A stretch of 64,000 nt of DNA from Chitinophaga nivalis (GCF_025989125.1 NZ_JAPDNR010000001.1:7118087-7182086), one strand, 5' to 3'. Numbered from the stretch's first letter, positions 25,195 to 35,578 are shown. The notes: generated by a model not told the origin, from the sequence alone. Numbers and translations: made by a program.

Positions 25195-27609
25195 CTAGAA
25201 TTTATAGGAAACCGTTCCAACAAACTGGGTCGGCGGAATCGGGTTGATGCTGTAATTCTCGTGCACGTAATAGTTATATGCATTGGTGATATTGGATACT
25301 TTACCCAGGATCGCAAAACGTTTAAAGGTATAACCGGCGGTGAAATCCAGGGTCGTAAAGCCTGGTACGGAGATCAGACGATTGGTGACCTCAGTCCCTT
25401 TCACCACGGTATTGTTCCATCCGGCGAAACGCTGGCCGATATAATACACACCGGCACCCAGTTTCAGGCCTTTTACCTTTGTTTGCTGGAAAGTATAGAA
25501 TACGCTCGCATTAGCAGTATGATTCGGGTTACCTACCAGGCGTTCGCCGGAAACAGATGCCCCTACTACCCCTTCGGGTACTTTTTCAATGGTGATATTG
25601 TTGTAGCTGTAACCACCGATAACATCCAGTCCTGGCAACGGATGACCGGCAATATCCACTTCCACACCCTGGCTCAGGGTTTCGCCAATCAATGCTTTAA
25701 AAGCCGCATTGGTATTGATGCCACCGTCTTTATCGAAAGGCGCTGTCTGTGCATAATTATTATTCCGGATACGGTATAAAGTCAGGTTGGCAGATAATAA
25801 TCCTTTGAAGAAATCATTCTTCACTCCCACTTCATATTGCGTGATAATAGAAGCAGGTAAAGGCACATTGTAGATATCATTGGCATTGTTAGGCGTAAAG
25901 GAAGTCGTATAGCTCGCAAATACTGCAGTTGTAGGAATCGGTTTGTATACCAGTCCTACACGCGGAGAAAATGCCTGATCGTAGCGGGTTGTAGCCGTAC
26001 TGCTGGTGGTAGTGGTGCCGGTCTGGAAGTTATAGGTTTCCGGTACATTCGTCTGCAGGTAAGAATAACGTACGCCCGCCAGTAATTTCAGTTTAGGAGA
26101 GATGCTGATCAGATCCTGTACATAGGCACCAATACGGTTAATCGGCGAATTGGTTCTGGAGAGCAGGGTATCTACAGGCATATCTGTCCGTAAGGCATTG
26201 CGATCGAACGTATATACATTAATGATATCATAAATACCTTTTACCTTTCCCAATACAGAAGGCACCCCATAGGTGTAGCTGCCAGACAGGTACCGGTCGG
26301 CATCCACACCAGCCAGGATCGTATGTTCCAGGCTACCCGTATGGAATTTACCGGTAACATCTATTTGAGCGGAGTAATAATCTTCGTTATTGGCATTTCT
26401 ACCCAGTGGCCGTTGCCAGGTGCTGTCTGCCTTCGCCTGAATTCTTTCGATGGCGTAATAGTCACGCTGGTATTTGGAATACCCGATGGTACCGGTCAGG
26501 GCCCAGTTATCGTTGAACTTATGGCGCAATATCGCAGATGCACTGGTTTGCTGCGTGTGGGCATACTGCCATGGCGCGCCAAAGAAGGTATTGCGGGGAA
26601 CGTCGAGAATATTTTTATCTGCGATGCTACCGATACCGAAATCAGGTGTAAAATCGTGTTTCAGGTAATCTGCCTGTACCAGCAATTCCGTCCGGTCGCT
26701 GAGTTTAAACAGCAAGGAAGGGTTTACATAATAACGTTTGGAATGTACCTGATCGCGGTAGCTGTCTGCCGTTTCAAAGGTACCGTTTACGCGGTAGGCT
26801 ATTTTGGAAGACAAAGGACCATACACATCTACAGATGGCTTTAATAGGCCATAGCTGCCGGCTCTCAGGTTTACTTCGCCACCGAAATTGAATTTAGGTT
26901 GTTTGGTCACCATGTTCATCACGGCGCCCGGAGACACGTTACCATACAGGATAGCCGCGCTACCTTTCAATACCTCTACTCTTTCCAGGGAACTCATTTC
27001 AGGCATCACACCGGTATTTACCCGGATACCATTTTTGAACATATTGGTGCTGGAGAAGCCATAGCCACGGGCATTGAAGGTTTCCTGGGTACCGGCGCGC
27101 TGGGAAGCCATGTAAACACCGTTTACATTTTTCACCACATCGCTCAGGCGTTGCGCCTGCTGGTCTTCCAGTACTTCATGTCCGATGATGGCTACACTCT
27201 GTGGCAGGTCCATCGCCGGAACCGGCAATTTACCGATCGATACAGGTCTTTTATTAATGGTTCTGGTACGGGTACCTTCTACCACAATTTCATTCAGCTG
27301 GCTGGAAGAGGATTCCAGCGTGTAGGTCACATCTGTGGCCTGATCGGCTGTAACCGTAACATTATTTTCCAGGGTTTTCATCCCTGTATAGGAAATGACC
27401 AGGTGATAAGCGCCTGGTTTTACATTTTTCAGGGTAAATACCCCTTCTTCGTTGGTGAGCGTACCTTTTTTGGTATCTTTTAACCCAACCGTTACAAATG
27501 CTGCCGGCTGGCCGTCTGACGTGGAGATTTTTCCTTTAATGCTACCGTTCTGCGCGAATACAGCCAGGTTGAACAATATCAAACTGACGATCAAGTATAA
27601 ATGTCTCAA
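25195..27609 (-). CDS. TonB-dependent siderophore receptor
   Basis: An 804-residue outer-membrane receptor: signal peptide (LIVSLILFNLAVFAQ), a carboxypeptidase-regulatory-like domain (GSIKGKISTSDGQPAAFVTV), then the siderophore-receptor plug (MDLPQSVAIIGHEVLEDQQA, VVKNVNGVYMASQRAGTQE, NARGYGFSSTNMFKNG), and a barrel with LLAGVRYSYLQTNVPETYNF and FSPRVGLVYKP. It ends in Phe (FVGTVSYKF). The plug resembles FhuE/FpvA-type ferric-siderophore receptors. No siderophore synthesis genes are near, so it may take up foreign siderophores. Probably iron-regulated; no regulator site was identified. Confidence 0.92.
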   Translation of the reverse strand: MRHLYLIVSLILFNLAVFAQNGSIKGKISTSDGQPAAFVTVGLKDTKKGTLTNEEGVFTLKNVKPGAYHLVISYTGMKTLENNVTVTADQATDVTYTLESSSSQLNEIVVEGTRTRTINKRPVSIGKLPVPAMDLPQSVAIIGHEVLEDQQAQRLSDVVKNVNGVYMASQRAGTQETFNARGYGFSSTNMFKNGIRVNTGVMPEMSSLERVEVLKGSAAILYGNVSPGAVMNMVTKQPKFNFGGEVNLRAGSYGLLKPSVDVYGPLSSKIAYRVNGTFETADSYRDQVHSKRYYVNPSLLFKLSDRTELLVQADYLKHDFTPDFGIGSIADKNILDVPRNTFFGAPWQYAHTQQTSASAILRHKFNDNWALTGTIGYSKYQRDYYAIERIQAKADSTWQRPLGRNANNEDYYSAQIDVTGKFHTGSLEHTILAGVDADRYLSGSYTYGVPSVLGKVKGIYDIINVYTFDRNALRTDMPVDTLLSRTNSPINRIGAYVQDLISISPKLKLLAGVRYSYLQTNVPETYNFQTGTTTTSSTATTRYDQAFSPRVGLVYKPIPTTAVFASYTTSFTPNNANDIYNVPLPASIITQYEVGVKNDFFKGLLSANLTLYRIRNNNYAQTAPFDKDGGINTNAAFKALIGETLSQGVEVDIAGHPLPGLDVIGGYSYNNITIEKVPEGVVGASVSGERLVGNPNHTANASVFYTFQQTKVKGLKLGAGVYYIGQRFAGWNNTVVKGTEVTNRLISVPGFTTLDFTAGYTFKRFAILGKVSNITNAYNYYVHENYSINPIPPTQFVGTVSYKF

Positions 27610-27720
27610 TTAATAAATGTTTAGCGGAGTAATTTTGCGCGAAGTAAGACACTTTTGCACAGATACCCCTACGCGAATCAGGAAAATGATTTACGCAATC
27701 GGGAAATTATCAAGACTCCA

Positions 27721-28785
27721 TTATTCCGCTTTCGTCATTTGCCGGATAAATACGGTTTCGGTAGCGTCAAAGGGGGTTCCGTCGGTATGGAAGATGTCGT
27801 GGTACCAGATCACCGGTGGCGTTAGTACTTCCGGCTTGCCCTGTGGGTAGTTGGTTTGGGTTTTACCGGCCACCAGGCCCCAGTTGATGGCTCCCACCCG
27901 GTTTTGCTTCATCATAGGCAGATGGCTGCTGAAAAAGCTTTTGTTGGGGCGTTTCATATATTCTGTACAGATGAGGGGGCGGTTGTAGCGTTGCAGGCTA
28001 TCAATAGCGCCCGCCATGGAGGCGGAATCGCGGTAATTATGAAAAGTAATAATATCTGACTGGGCCAGCTGGTAAGCATTAAAAGCGGTAAAATCATCCC
28101 GCCAGATACCAATAGAGATAGGTTGGGTGAGCTTTACTGCCCGTGCCCAGGCCACCACATTTTTCAGCAGGGGCCAGCTTTTATCGCCATGCCCAAAGTG
28201 CCCGGGTTCATTATAGAGGTCCCATAACAATATGCGTTTGTCTTTTTTGAATGTTTCCAGCACGTCGGTTACATACCGGTGCAAGGTATCCATGAGCAGC
28301 GGCAACGAATCTATACGGTTACCCGGATCTTTCAGCCAGCGGCTGTTGTGGGTGGCCGCCACCGGAGCAGGTTGCGGCCCCGGGGCGTAATCATCTTTCC
28401 AGCAATCATCAAAAAAAACAAACATGGTTTTAATATGATGCCGGCCGGCGATAGCCAGGTACTGGTGCATCCGTTTTTTGAATCCTTCCGGATCACTCAC
28501 CCATGCCACATGGTGCAGGTATACCCGCATACAGTTCATACCAATACCGGCGGCATATCCCAGTTCCTTATTAATGGTAGCGGTATCAAAGGTGGCGGCC
28601 TGCCACATTTCCAATTGGTTGACGGCATTGGAAGGGGTAAAATTGGCGCCTACCAACCAGCCTTGCTGCTGATACCAGTCGTGGGCACGCTTTTCAGTCC
28701 AGCGGGCCTGTTGCGCCTGCCCTTCGGAGCATACGCCTATGATCAGTAACAGGAATAATAAACAGGTATTTTTTACGGGTATCAT
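27721..28785 (-). CDS. GH5-like secreted glycoside hydrolase
   Basis: Start taken at 28785, where MIPVKNTCLLFLLLIIGVC begins a signal peptide (20 in-frame codons lie upstream). The mature protein is about 330 residues and looks like a cellulase-fold TIM barrel: LVGANFTPSNAVNQ at the start, MNCMRVYLHHVAW, ILLWDLYNEPGH with the likely acid/base Glu, and LICTEYMKRP with the likely nucleophile Glu. Related proteins are often labelled 1,4-beta-xylanase or GH5. It acts outside the cytoplasm. The exact substrate is unknown. It is separate from the dihaem gene by 130 bases. Confidence 0.8.
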   Translation of the reverse strand: MIPVKNTCLLFLLLIIGVCSEGQAQQARWTEKRAHDWYQQQGWLVGANFTPSNAVNQLEMWQAATFDTATINKELGYAAGIGMNCMRVYLHHVAWVSDPEGFKKRMHQYLAIAGRHHIKTMFVFFDDCWKDDYAPGPQPAPVAATHNSRWLKDPGNRIDSLPLLMDTLHRYVTDVLETFKKDKRILLWDLYNEPGHFGHGDKSWPLLKNVVAWARAVKLTQPISIGIWRDDFTAFNAYQLAQSDIITFHNYRDSASMAGAIDSLQRYNRPLICTEYMKRPNKSFFSSHLPMMKQNRVGAINWGLVAGKTQTNYPQGKPEVLTPPVIWYHDIFHTDGTPFDATETVFIRQMTKAE

Positions 28786-28914
28786 ACGGGGTATTTTTAT
28801 TAGGCGCTGCAAGTATACATTTTCCCGCCCTAAAACCGGCAGCAAGGCGCTGTCTACCCCGGCTGATTATTATCCGGATGCCCTGGCAGCGGGCATCCGG
28901 ACATTTGTTAATCC

Positions 28915-30000
28915 TTATTTTTTAGCATTTGGCAACGCGTTGATCCATTGGGTAATCAGCGCCACTCCTTCCGTATGAACGACGGTACGGGCCAGCTCGG
29001 GCATAGCCACTCCCGGCTCGGCACTGTTCATCCGGTAGGCCAGGATGGAATGCAACGCATCGCCCGGCACGATATCGTAGTCGAGGCCACCAGCGCCACC
29101 GCCGGCAGAAACCGGCGATTTGCGTACTCCCAGGCGATCGGGACTGGTTTGCTCATACTCCAGGAACAAGCCCGTATTGAAGGCATCGCCGCCTTTGGTG
29201 TGGCAGTGCGCGCAGTTGACATCCAGGTAGGCGCGGGCACGCTCACTCACTGTGAAGTGTACACTATCTTTCCAACCCGGCAGCTGCGGTACCTGGGTCA
29301 GTGCTGGCATCCCTGTCAGGTAGCCCGCAGCAGCCAGTTTCTCCAGCTGATTTTCCGTATCTCCCACCCGGGTATAGTTGAGGTTGCGCGCCTTCGGGCC
29401 AATAGGCGTCAATACGCTGTTATTGATATGGCAACGTTTACAATCGTTGGTATTCGGCATCTGGTATACGGTATGCCGCTGCTGGCCCTGGTCGTCGAGG
29501 AAAGTCATCGGAATTTTCTTTCCCACAATCCATTTCACGGCATCCTGCTGTGTATCGTTCCACAGGTAGTTCATCACCTTCCACTGCCCGTCTGCCGGAT
29601 CTTTGAACAGCAACCGGGTTTCCAGCATCACCTTCCTGTGTTCCGGACTTGTATAGGCAAAGTTTTTTATAATAAAGGTGCTATCCGGAAAAGACAGTGC
29701 ACCGGTAGCCGTATAGCTGATACTGCGGCCTTCCGGCAATACCACGAACCGGTCTTTCACCGTATAGTCGGTAAACAAAGGCGTGGTGAGGTCGTAGTTC
29801 ACCACTCCCTTGCGGGGTTGTAACTGTCGCAGTTCCCCGGTAAAAAAACCATACTCCGACAACCGGTCCCTGAAACGAAAAGGGCCTGCCGTTGTTGTTT
29901 TAGCGGGTTGCTGCTGACAGCTGACCCCAACGATCATACCTGTTATCAAAAGGCTGGTCCATAAACAAAGCTTCCTCATCTCCCGAAAAATTAACTGCAT
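28915..30000 (-). CDS. Dihaem c-type lipoprotein of the HNE_0200/SO2930 type
   Basis: A 361-residue protein. Two CxxCH haem sites are visible (CKRCH in TNDCKRCHINN, and CAHCH in VNCAHCHTKGG). A lipoprotein signal ends at VGVSC. Two starts are possible: the ATG at 30000, which overlaps the TAA of the beta-helix gene (TAATG), or the ATG at 29979 (MRKLCLWTSLL), which fits the signal peptide better. Proteins of this family occur beside a parallel beta-helix lipoprotein, exactly as here. Expected at the outer membrane or periplasm. The redox partner and role are unknown. Confidence 0.85.
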   Translation of the reverse strand: MQLIFREMRKLCLWTSLLITGMIVGVSCQQQPAKTTTAGPFRFRDRLSEYGFFTGELRQLQPRKGVVNYDLTTPLFTDYTVKDRFVVLPEGRSISYTATGALSFPDSTFIIKNFAYTSPEHRKVMLETRLLFKDPADGQWKVMNYLWNDTQQDAVKWIVGKKIPMTFLDDQGQQRHTVYQMPNTNDCKRCHINNSVLTPIGPKARNLNYTRVGDTENQLEKLAAAGYLTGMPALTQVPQLPGWKDSVHFTVSERARAYLDVNCAHCHTKGGDAFNTGLFLEYEQTSPDRLGVRKSPVSAGGGAGGLDYDIVPGDALHSILAYRMNSAEPGVAMPELARTVVHTEGVALITQWINALPNAKK

Positions 30001-31274
30001 TATTTACAAGTAAAAGGGGTCATATCTGTACTGGGACGCCAGTTTTTTGACCGGATATTCAATGCATCGATATTTACAAACAGGTTGGTACCCTGCTGCC
30101 GGATACAGAGTGAGTCCGGGTTTACTGCAGTGCCTTTCGTGAGTATATTCGTGGTAATACCATCATACAAAATGAATGGCAGCCGCATATCCTTCCGCGC
30201 CGGATCCTGCGCTTTCAGCTGCTGATCCAGCCCTACCAGCACCTTCCCTATATGATGCGCATATACCGGCTCGGGGAAAGCATTGCCCATTTCCATGACG
30301 TTGTCGTGGATATGTATGTTGCGGGGGATGGGGAAATATTTATCATTCATTTTTTCTCCGGCACTTTCATCTATAAAAAATCCGGACACCACTGCAATAG
30401 CCGCGGAGTTATTATTAATGATCCGGTTATTGTACAACTCTACATCAGAAGCCGCCAATATAATAATACCACTGCCCGGCGCCGCATTGCCCACACCCCA
30501 GGTATTACCGAAGCTGCCTGCCTTTGCAAAATTCCGTTCGTTGTTATCATGCATATAGTTGTTGTAGGCCTTTACGTAGCCGCCCCGCTGGGAGAGATCC
30601 GGCAGATCGAACACCAGGAACCCGGATGTATTGCCATAAAATTCATTGTCGTATACTTCTGCATGCGACGTATTTTCTATTTCGCAACCGGCCACATTTT
30701 TATAGGCCCTGCATTTGCGGATAATAGCACTATCCGACTGTCCTACATAGATACCTGCATCAGATGCACCTTCTGCATAACAGTTTTCTATCAATACATT
30801 TTTGCACAACACGGGGTAAATGGCATAGCCGCCACTGGTAGAATCAGCCACCTGCCAGATCGCATGCAGATTGGTCACCACCACTTTTTCACTTTTGTTG
30901 ATTTTAATCAGATCTCCTTTGGAGTCCCGCAAGGTCATCCCATCTATGGTAAAACCTTTCACATCTGTTACCCGGATGCCTTCTCCACCCTGGCTTTGCG
31001 CCGAAAAATCCAGGATGGTTTTTTTCGGGCCGGCGCCCTGTATGAGAATATGTTTTACCTGCGCTATACTCAGGTTATCGAACTGATAAGTCCCTTCTTT
31101 CAGGGTAATACTACTGCTGTCTGTCAGCGACAGCATCGCCTCTACAATACGGGCTTCTTCTCCCGGGCCAAAGGTGAGCCGGGTTTTATACCCATCGCCA
31201 CCCTCCTCTTTTACACCGCCGTTACAAGCCACCAGTAAGGCTATCAGGCATAAATAAAAATGATGCTTTTTCAT
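30000..31274 (-). CDS. Parallel beta-helix repeat lipoprotein
   Basis: A 424-residue lipoprotein (LIALLVACNGG, lipid Cys about 17). The body shows repeated short beta-strand rungs of the pectate-lyase type: IRVTDVKGFTIDGMTLRDS, LCKNVLIENCYAEGASDAGI, SDSAIIRKCRAYKNVAG, NTSHAEVYDNEFYGNTSGFL, ASDVELYNNRIINNNS, PRNIHIHDNVMEMGN. This matches the beta-helix family that pairs with the dihaem protein encoded next. The stop overlaps that gene's first possible ATG. Likely substrate binding or a polysaccharide-active role; no catalytic residues were assigned. Confidence 0.85.
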   Translation of the reverse strand: MKKHHFYLCLIALLVACNGGVKEEGGDGYKTRLTFGPGEEARIVEAMLSLTDSSSITLKEGTYQFDNLSIAQVKHILIQGAGPKKTILDFSAQSQGGEGIRVTDVKGFTIDGMTLRDSKGDLIKINKSEKVVVTNLHAIWQVADSTSGGYAIYPVLCKNVLIENCYAEGASDAGIYVGQSDSAIIRKCRAYKNVAGCEIENTSHAEVYDNEFYGNTSGFLVFDLPDLSQRGGYVKAYNNYMHDNNERNFAKAGSFGNTWGVGNAAPGSGIIILAASDVELYNNRIINNNSAAIAVVSGFFIDESAGEKMNDKYFPIPRNIHIHDNVMEMGNAFPEPVYAHHIGKVLVGLDQQLKAQDPARKDMRLPFILYDGITTNILTKGTAVNPDSLCIRQQGTNLFVNIDALNIRSKNWRPSTDMTPFTCK

Positions 31275-31297
31275 ACATTCATGGATTTTATTACAGG

Positions 31298-34048
31298 TTA
31301 AAAAACATTATAGGCAAAGCTGATATAGTACAATCCGCCGATAGCCGGACTGCCAAAGCCATTGCGGTAATAGGTATTGGTAAGATTGGTAGCGCCCAGC
31401 TTAATTGTTGAATGCGCCTGCAGCAAGCGGTAGCTGCATTGCGCATCTATCACGGCAGATGCGGGTACGGTACCACTACCAAAACCTATCTGGTAGAAAT
31501 AAGCCGGCCGGTACCGGAAAGTGGTATTAAAAGCATACCGCTCCTTTTTACCGAAACCAGTATTACCAAAATCGATGTTGAACTTATAATTAGGGGTATT
31601 AAAATTATTGACCTGGCTATTGTTCCTGTTCTTTAAAAAATCTGCAGAGAAATTCACCTTCGCCAGGAAATGCCGCGACAAATCCACACTCACACTGGCG
31701 GCATATCCATAGGTATTGACATGCTCTGCACCATTATAGGCAATATTGTATTGCGTATAGGTACTGTGGTTTTTAAAAGCAGTGATATCCTGCGTACCCG
31801 GCGTGTTGGCCACATTCACATACCCGATAAAATTCTTCCAGGTAGCATAATATCCCAACACATCCACCAACACACAGCCGCCGATCAGGGATGCATATCC
31901 TAACTCAAACGCATCTACGGACTGCGGCATGATATCGTTGAGCTGAAATTTCTGCAGGTCTGCCGGATTGTTGGTTTGCTGGTATTTTTGTACACTTTCC
32001 AGCGTATACGCCGGATACTGATCGAACTGATATACGCCCTGCAGCAATCGTGCAGACCCACCGGAAGCAAAGCTGTTGTAATCTATCAGCGTACTTTGCA
32101 GCGACTGTATATTGGAAGGAAAGCTATAGGCATTCTGATAGGAGAAACGGATAAAACTTTCTTTATTCACCTCCAACACCGCAGCTGCCCGGGAAGTCAT
32201 ACGCGGTTTTTCAAACAACGTATTTTTATCGTAGCGGAAAGCGGCACTCAGACTGAGTTTATCCCGGATCAGTTTTTTCGCCAGGTGCACATAGGCGCTA
32301 TACTCCGCCACATCAATCGGCTGTGCTTCATCCGGGAAAAGAGTGCCTTTGGAATCCAGGCGATAGAGCCGGTAGTTAAGTCCTGCTATCAGCGTAACAT
32401 ATTTCAGGAGAGAAGAAAAATTGTATTGTCCTTCCACATTATACAACTTACTCTTATCCAGGAAAAGGGTGCCTCCTTTGGAAGTAGGAATGCCTGCAAT
32501 ACTGTCTTTCAGCTGCAGAAACTGCGGACTGCCTGCTTCCGGCCTGCCGGCATCGGCTGCACTGCGGGCCCATACACAGGCTTCTTCATAGCTCTTACCA
32601 CCTGCCATCGCTGTCAGCAACGCAGCCGTATACTGCGGATACCAGCCATCACCCGTTGCTTCATGATAGCTGGGCTTCCAGGCTTCGTTGATCAGCTGTG
32701 CCGTAGGACTGGCAATAATCGTACGCCCTGAATTTTCCTGGCTGGTATATGCCCGCACAAACCAATTGGCCGCTTTTAATTCGGCCCGGTACTGTCCGAG
32801 GCTGAAACCCGTGAGGGCATATCGGGTATCATTGCTGTATACTGCATTGCCTTTACCAAAAGTACCCGATACAATCATCTCCAGCTGCGGCCGGATCTTA
32901 TATCGTAGCTCCGCATTGGCTTTAAACAAGATCGCCTCACTGCTGAGATACCCATATTCCGGATACCCGGTACGGGCCACTTTATTACTTCCTTTTCCCA
33001 GCAAGGGATTGATCAGCGGCGCCAGCTCCGGCTGCTGGGCCAATGCTCCCTGCAGAAAGGGATTTATATCGATGGAAGTTTTGCTGCCGTAGCCATTCAC
33101 CGCATTGTAGTTGGGGTCCTGCAAAGGGCCGCCGACGCCGTTGGTATTGGTGGTATCTGCCGCTACCCAGTCTTTCGCCCGGGTATACTGCACATTGATT
33201 TTAAATGCCAGCCGGTCATTGATCTTTTTCGCCCAGCGGACCGTCCAGTCGTAGTAAGGGGAAGGTCCCAGCGGATCATTGCCCTTTCCTTTCCGGATAT
33301 GATTCACGCCCTGCGTGATCTGTGCACTCAGCCCCTGGTATTTAAAAGGATCTTTCCCTGTCATCACCAGTGTACCATTCAATCCACGGGAACCATACAA
33401 GGCCGAAGAAGCGCCTGCCAGCAGCTCCACATTATCGACATCCAATTCCGTGAGCCCGATGACAGCGCCTAACGGGAAATTGAGTCCGGGCGCCTGATTA
33501 TCCATCCCATCCACGATTTGGGTGAAATTGGTATTACCACTGGTATTAAAGCCACGGGTGGTAATCGTGGTAAATGTTAAACTGGAAGTGGTTACATCCA
33601 CTCCTTTCAAACCCTGTAACATATTGTAATAGCTCGGCTGCGGCGAGTTAATGATATCTTTGGTACCTATCCTTTCAATCGTCACCGGCGACTCTATTTT
33701 CCGCTGTACCAGGCGGCTGGCCGACACCACCACTTCTTTTCCCAACACCGTAGCCGGCGTCAGTACGATCCGCTGAAATCCGGGTGCCGTGATTGTCAGT
33801 ACCCGGGATTCAAAACCAACGGCTGAAATCAGCAGCGTCAATGGAAAAGACTTCCGGGTAGAGAACCTGAAATTTCCCTGGTCATTGGTATAATCACCAT
33901 TAGGCGTATCCTTTAATACAACAGATACGGCGGGTACCACCTCATGGGTGACACTGTTGCGGATATTACCGGCGACTTCCTGTTGCGCCATCACCACTAC
34001 CGGTAACAGGAACAGGCAGACCACACTGAATAGTACAGATTTTAACAT
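31298..34048 (-). CDS. TonB-dependent receptor of the beta-helix/dihaem cluster
   Basis: A 916-residue outer-membrane receptor: signal peptide (VVCLFLLPVVVMAQ), a carboxypeptidase-like domain (EVAGNIRNSVTHEVVPAVSV), a plug with VVSASRLVQRKIESPVTIER and MLQGLKGVDVTTSSLTF, and a long barrel. The C-terminus ends in Phe (YYISFAYNVF). It is 24 bases upstream of the beta-helix lipoprotein gene in the same direction, so receptor, beta-helix and dihaem lipoproteins probably form one operon. Substrate unknown. Confidence 0.9.
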   Translation of the reverse strand: MLKSVLFSVVCLFLLPVVVMAQQEVAGNIRNSVTHEVVPAVSVVLKDTPNGDYTNDQGNFRFSTRKSFPLTLLISAVGFESRVLTITAPGFQRIVLTPATVLGKEVVVSASRLVQRKIESPVTIERIGTKDIINSPQPSYYNMLQGLKGVDVTTSSLTFTTITTRGFNTSGNTNFTQIVDGMDNQAPGLNFPLGAVIGLTELDVDNVELLAGASSALYGSRGLNGTLVMTGKDPFKYQGLSAQITQGVNHIRKGKGNDPLGPSPYYDWTVRWAKKINDRLAFKINVQYTRAKDWVAADTTNTNGVGGPLQDPNYNAVNGYGSKTSIDINPFLQGALAQQPELAPLINPLLGKGSNKVARTGYPEYGYLSSEAILFKANAELRYKIRPQLEMIVSGTFGKGNAVYSNDTRYALTGFSLGQYRAELKAANWFVRAYTSQENSGRTIIASPTAQLINEAWKPSYHEATGDGWYPQYTAALLTAMAGGKSYEEACVWARSAADAGRPEAGSPQFLQLKDSIAGIPTSKGGTLFLDKSKLYNVEGQYNFSSLLKYVTLIAGLNYRLYRLDSKGTLFPDEAQPIDVAEYSAYVHLAKKLIRDKLSLSAAFRYDKNTLFEKPRMTSRAAAVLEVNKESFIRFSYQNAYSFPSNIQSLQSTLIDYNSFASGGSARLLQGVYQFDQYPAYTLESVQKYQQTNNPADLQKFQLNDIMPQSVDAFELGYASLIGGCVLVDVLGYYATWKNFIGYVNVANTPGTQDITAFKNHSTYTQYNIAYNGAEHVNTYGYAASVSVDLSRHFLAKVNFSADFLKNRNNSQVNNFNTPNYKFNIDFGNTGFGKKERYAFNTTFRYRPAYFYQIGFGSGTVPASAVIDAQCSYRLLQAHSTIKLGATNLTNTYYRNGFGSPAIGGLYYISFAYNVF

Positions 34049-34181
34049 CGGCTGGAGGGATTTAGATAACCTGGTTTAGTTTTCACGTTGTGTCGTACAC
34101 CAGCGATATTACTTCAATCCACTGCACCATAGTGCCTATGGCATTGACTTTGGGGCGAAAACCAGGCTATACGGGGTAAAA

Positions 34182-35069
34182 TCAGCCTGTTGGGGCAAAA
34201 CGCTCCTGGAAGACCGGCAGGCAGGAAGCCGATACCGGCACTTCCATCTCTTCCAATCCCTCCAACTGCAGGAAATATCCTTTTGTACCTTTTTTAAAAA
34301 GTACCACTTTAGACATATTGATTAAATAGGAACGATGCGCCCGGGTGAATCCTTCTTCCGACAACTGTGTTTCCAGTTTTTTCAGCGAAGTACGTACCAG
34401 CTGTTTACAGATGGTATGTCCCGACAGGTAGAAGACATGTACATAATTATCTTCGGCCCTGATGAGCAGCAATTTTGCCGGCAGCAGTGTCAGCACCGGC
34501 CGGTTATGTTCATCGCAGATCTGCACACAGGCATGCTGCACCGCTGTTTTCTCTTCCGGCACAACTGTTTCCAGCTGTCGCAACTGCGCACATTTTTCCC
34601 GGGTATAAAACCACAGCAAAGCAATTAAATAAGGTAAAGGCATGATCAGCGCAGTATAGCGCAGGGTATTAAAAAATTCTGTCCAGGTGAGCAGAAATTT
34701 ATCGATGAGCATCACATCCAGCAAGGTAACCAGGAAGGCGATCAACACCATCTCTCCCAGGAACCAGCACAGATAAGTGGCATTGGTCAGCTTTTGCCGC
34801 CATTTCAGCCGGAACAGCCAAAACTGGGAGACCGTCAGCGCTCCTACGCCACAAAGGGTAAACAGCAGGAATAACTGGGCCAGCGTCAGCTGCTGCCCTT
34901 CGTACCAGATGTTGATATTGAAAGGTAAAAAGATATACATGAACAGGAAACTGAAAACACTGCAAAATGTAATCAGCGCTACCCTGTTGGCCACGGAATC
35001 CAGTAGAGTAAAGCGCGGCTGTTCCAGGGCATACCTGGTGATAGCTGGCAAGGTATACAGGCTTCTCAT
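34182..35069 (-). CDS. LytTR DNA-binding protein with membrane sensor
   Basis: Start set at 35069 (MRSLYTLPAITRYALEQPRF); 17 in-frame codons lie upstream. The product is about 295 residues. Four hydrophobic segments lie between about 28 and 155, then a LytTR domain: LLIRAEDNYVHVFYLSGHTI, RTSLKKLETQLSEEGFTRAH, RSYLINMSKVVLFKK. It has no receiver domain, so it is a membrane-bound one-component regulator. It lies upstream of the TonB receptor operon on the same strand (133-base gap), making that operon a candidate target. Confidence 0.88.
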   Translation of the reverse strand: MRSLYTLPAITRYALEQPRFTLLDSVANRVALITFCSVFSFLFMYIFLPFNINIWYEGQQLTLAQLFLLFTLCGVGALTVSQFWLFRLKWRQKLTNATYLCWFLGEMVLIAFLVTLLDVMLIDKFLLTWTEFFNTLRYTALIMPLPYLIALLWFYTREKCAQLRQLETVVPEEKTAVQHACVQICDEHNRPVLTLLPAKLLLIRAEDNYVHVFYLSGHTICKQLVRTSLKKLETQLSEEGFTRAHRSYLINMSKVVLFKKGTKGYFLQLEGLEEMEVPVSASCLPVFQERFAPTG

Positions 35070-35147
35070 AACGTAGTATATTTTCTTACTTAAGTTAAGC
35101 AAAAACCAGTAAACCGCCATGCTATCTGCCTGAACTTTTTTACCGTA

Positions 35148-35531
35148 CTACCAGGTGCGCCATTGATCCGCGATACTCCCGGTACCATAGTCCTGGGGCG
35201 TTAATCCGGCAGCCCTGCTGATACGGTCGAACAACTCACACAGGTCTTCCTGCTCTTCCCACTCAATCAGCCCTTTCAACTCTTCTGCCAGCTCATTAAA
35301 AGCCGCAACTCCATTTTCCACACAGGCCAGCTTCTCCGATTCACCCGCCTCCTGACCGGCAGCCACCAGCTCCGCTATCAGGGTATCCGCAATGGCTTCC
35401 GCCCGTTCACAGTTTTCCGGGCAATATTGTTCTACGCCTCCCACATCATCCGCATCACCATAATATTTCTCCCGCCATCCGGCAAAAGGATAATATGCCT
35501 TCACCCCTTCCATCCTTTTCTGATAATTCAT
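35148..35531 (-). CDS. Acidic hypothetical protein
   Basis: A 127-residue acidic protein, family not recognised. Seen: an N-terminal KAYYPFAGWREKYYG, then helical Glu/Ala-rich segments (ELAEELKGLIEWEEQEDLCE) and no signal peptide or membrane segment. Five Cys residues are spread without a metal-site pattern. The start ATG lies 47 bases from the divergent PH-like gene, with an AT-rich promoter region between. Coding likelihood is supported by codon use like its neighbours. Confidence 0.6.
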   Translation of the reverse strand: MNYQKRMEGVKAYYPFAGWREKYYGDADDVGGVEQYCPENCERAEAIADTLIAELVAAGQEAGESEKLACVENGVAAFNELAEELKGLIEWEEQEDLCELFDRISRAAGLTPQDYGTGSIADQWRTW

Positions 35532-35578
35532 GTCACTTTTTTTGAAGGCGCAAATATAAATGATATATATTAGTACTT

